NCBI GenBank assembly: GCA_902796625.1
Contig: CADBPX010000131.1
Location: 1-6,610 of the forward strand
DNA from: an uncultured Pseudomonadota bacterium
Lineage (GTDB): Bacteria; Pseudomonadota; Alphaproteobacteria; RF32; CAG-239
Reading direction: 5' to 3'
Length of the DNA stretch: 6,610 nucleotides
The notes beneath the pieces were generated by a model, which worked only from the letters and a program-made list of their open reading frames with translations, did not search any database and was not told the origin of the DNA. Both the position numbers and the translations under genes were made by a program. Shown one piece after another: positions 5,984 through 6,610 of this stretch. Each line of letters begins with the position of its first letter. The first letter of the stretch is position 1.

Positions 5984-6379
5984 TCATATCACTTCTTCCA
6001 AAAATTCCGCAGCATCTGCCACACAATCAGGACATTCACGCAGAACTTTTTTAGTTTCAATACCTTTAAGAAGCTTACACTGAGTTGTAGTATTGCGTTG
6101 TTGAAATTTAATCATGATCTGCCTCATCTTTTGCATTGCTTCTGTTTTATTGTGACAACACAATCCCAAAATCATGCCGGCACCGACTATTGCCCCGCAT
6201 GTACCTTCCATGTTTCCCATACCTACTGCAAATGAATTTCCCAATTGCATTGCCATATCTAAATTGATTTTTGCTTTATCATAATATGTACACAATACAG
6301 CCTGAGCACAATTACATTTTCCGCTTATTTTCTTTTCAGCCGCTAAATTTTTTTTTGTTTCCATATTTTTGATTCTCAC
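5984..6379 (-). CDS. C_GCAxxG_C_C family putative redox-active protein
   Basis: This 131-residue protein belongs to the small cysteine-rich C_GCAxxG_C_C family, thought to be redox-active and often found in anaerobes; its molecular role is not established. The diagnostic pattern is complete: KCNCAQAVLC (21-30), the central GTCGAIVGAGMILGLCC (59-75), QCKLLKG (100-106) and a terminal CPDCV (116-120) before a short helix. Cysteines lie at 22, 24, 30, 61, 74, 75, 101, 116 and 119, more than the minimal set. No signal peptide or membrane span is seen. The longest form starts at GTG (6379), while ATG (6364, METKKN) is equally likely; neither has a good SD. An in-frame stop ends the upstream gene 18 nt before, so the two are probably cotranscribed and perhaps translationally coupled. 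The shared terminator lies 12 nt past the stop. Confidence 0.88.
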   Translation of the reverse strand: MRIKNMETKKNLAAEKKISGKCNCAQAVLCTYYDKAKINLDMAMQLGNSFAVGMGNMEGTCGAIVGAGMILGLCCHNKTEAMQKMRQIMIKFQQRNTTTQCKLLKGIETKKVLRECPDCVADAAEFLEEVI

Positions 6380-6397
6380 ATCATTAACAATTTTGCA

Positions 6398-6610
6398 TCA
6401 TCTGCTTCTTCCTGAAGGTCTAACCGCACGGCGTTTTTTTCTGTCAGAATTTGTCTGACTAGATTGTTGATTTTTAGCTTGATGTCCTTTTTTTTGATTA
6501 GCTTTTCTCTGATTAGTTTTATTTTTTTTCAGTATATCATCATCACGGCTCATAACCCAACCATAATATGAGTCTCCATATTCACAACACATATCTGATG
6601 ACTTAGTCCA
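6398..6610 (-). CDS. Unrecognised protein, C-terminal end with basic low-complexity tail (5' end outside window)
   Basis: The frame is open from the right window edge to a TGA at 6400-6398, giving 71 codons or part-codons without a stop. Internal ATGs at 6592 and 6553 have no SD, so the segment is best read as the end of a longer protein. After WTKSSDMCCEYGDSYYGWVM comes a tail of about 50 residues very rich in Lys/Arg (17 of 51), Gln and Asn, ending RRAVRPSGRSR. It lacks hydrophobic residues and should be disordered. Such tails are common on RNA- or ribosome-associated enzymes, but the family cannot be told from this fragment. It lies directly upstream of the C_GCAxxG_C_C gene on the same strand, with an 18-nt gap. 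It could also be a spurious frame. Confidence 0.5.
   Translation of the reverse strand, partial: WTKSSDMCCEYGDSYYGWVMSRDDDILKKNKTNQRKANQKKGHQAKNQQSSQTNSDRKKRRAVRPSGRSR

Noticed and set aside
6384..6401. Five-codon frame (ATGATG...TAA, minus) preceded by a good AGGAAG SD between the two right-hand genes
   Set aside because: Too short to call a gene and out of frame with both neighbours. The AGGAAG lies in the coding tail of the upstream gene. It might help reinitiation, but nothing more can be supported.
1..6610. Search by eye for CRISPR repeats, tRNA genes, IS ends, phage or defence genes and toxin-antitoxin pairs
   Set aside because: No spaced repeats, tRNA-like cloverleaf, transposase or nuclease signatures were seen. 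The window is densely filled by housekeeping and metabolic genes.

Overview
This is an AT-rich bacterial window with compact genes and mostly good Shine-Dalgarno (SD) sequences (AAAGGAG, AAAGGA, GAGGGAG). It holds seven protein-coding genes, two of them cut by the window edges. I see no rRNA, tRNA, CRISPR array or insertion sequence. A twin-arginine signal, Sec-like signal segments and enzyme families common in anaerobes suggest a Gram-negative, probably anaerobic or host-associated bacterium. An AT-rich gut proteobacterium would fit, but the sequence does not fix the taxon.

Positions 1-3192 (minus strand) hold a tight four-gene operon. In transcription order it encodes an alpha/beta hydrolase with a Cys nucleophile motif and an N-terminal hydrophobic segment, a YqhD/BdhA-type iron-containing alcohol dehydrogenase, a flavodoxin-fold oxidoreductase with a twin-arginine leader and a four-cysteine cluster, and an ABM-fold (YgiN-like) putative quinol monooxygenase that runs off the left edge. 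The gaps are 17 and 16 nt, and the last pair overlaps by ATGA. A plausible sigma70 promoter lies just upstream of the hydrolase. Together they look like a set for detoxifying or recycling reactive carbonyls and quinones. Three of the four carry export-type N-termini, while the dehydrogenase has none.

Positions 3284-4531 (minus) encode an E. coli-type CCA-adding enzyme with an HD domain. The 163-bp gap 4532-4694 is a divergent promoter region. It contains a perfect TTGACA facing cca and a perfect 12-bp palindrome over the likely -10 of the next gene.

Positions 4695-5918 (plus) encode a full-length DUF1015 protein that stands alone here. It ends at a strong bidirectional terminator (5928-5971) shared with the convergent genes to the right.

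Positions 5984-6610 (minus) hold a small cysteine-rich C_GCAxxG_C_C family protein. Upstream of it is the C-terminal end of an unrecognised protein with a very basic, low-complexity tail, entering from the right edge.
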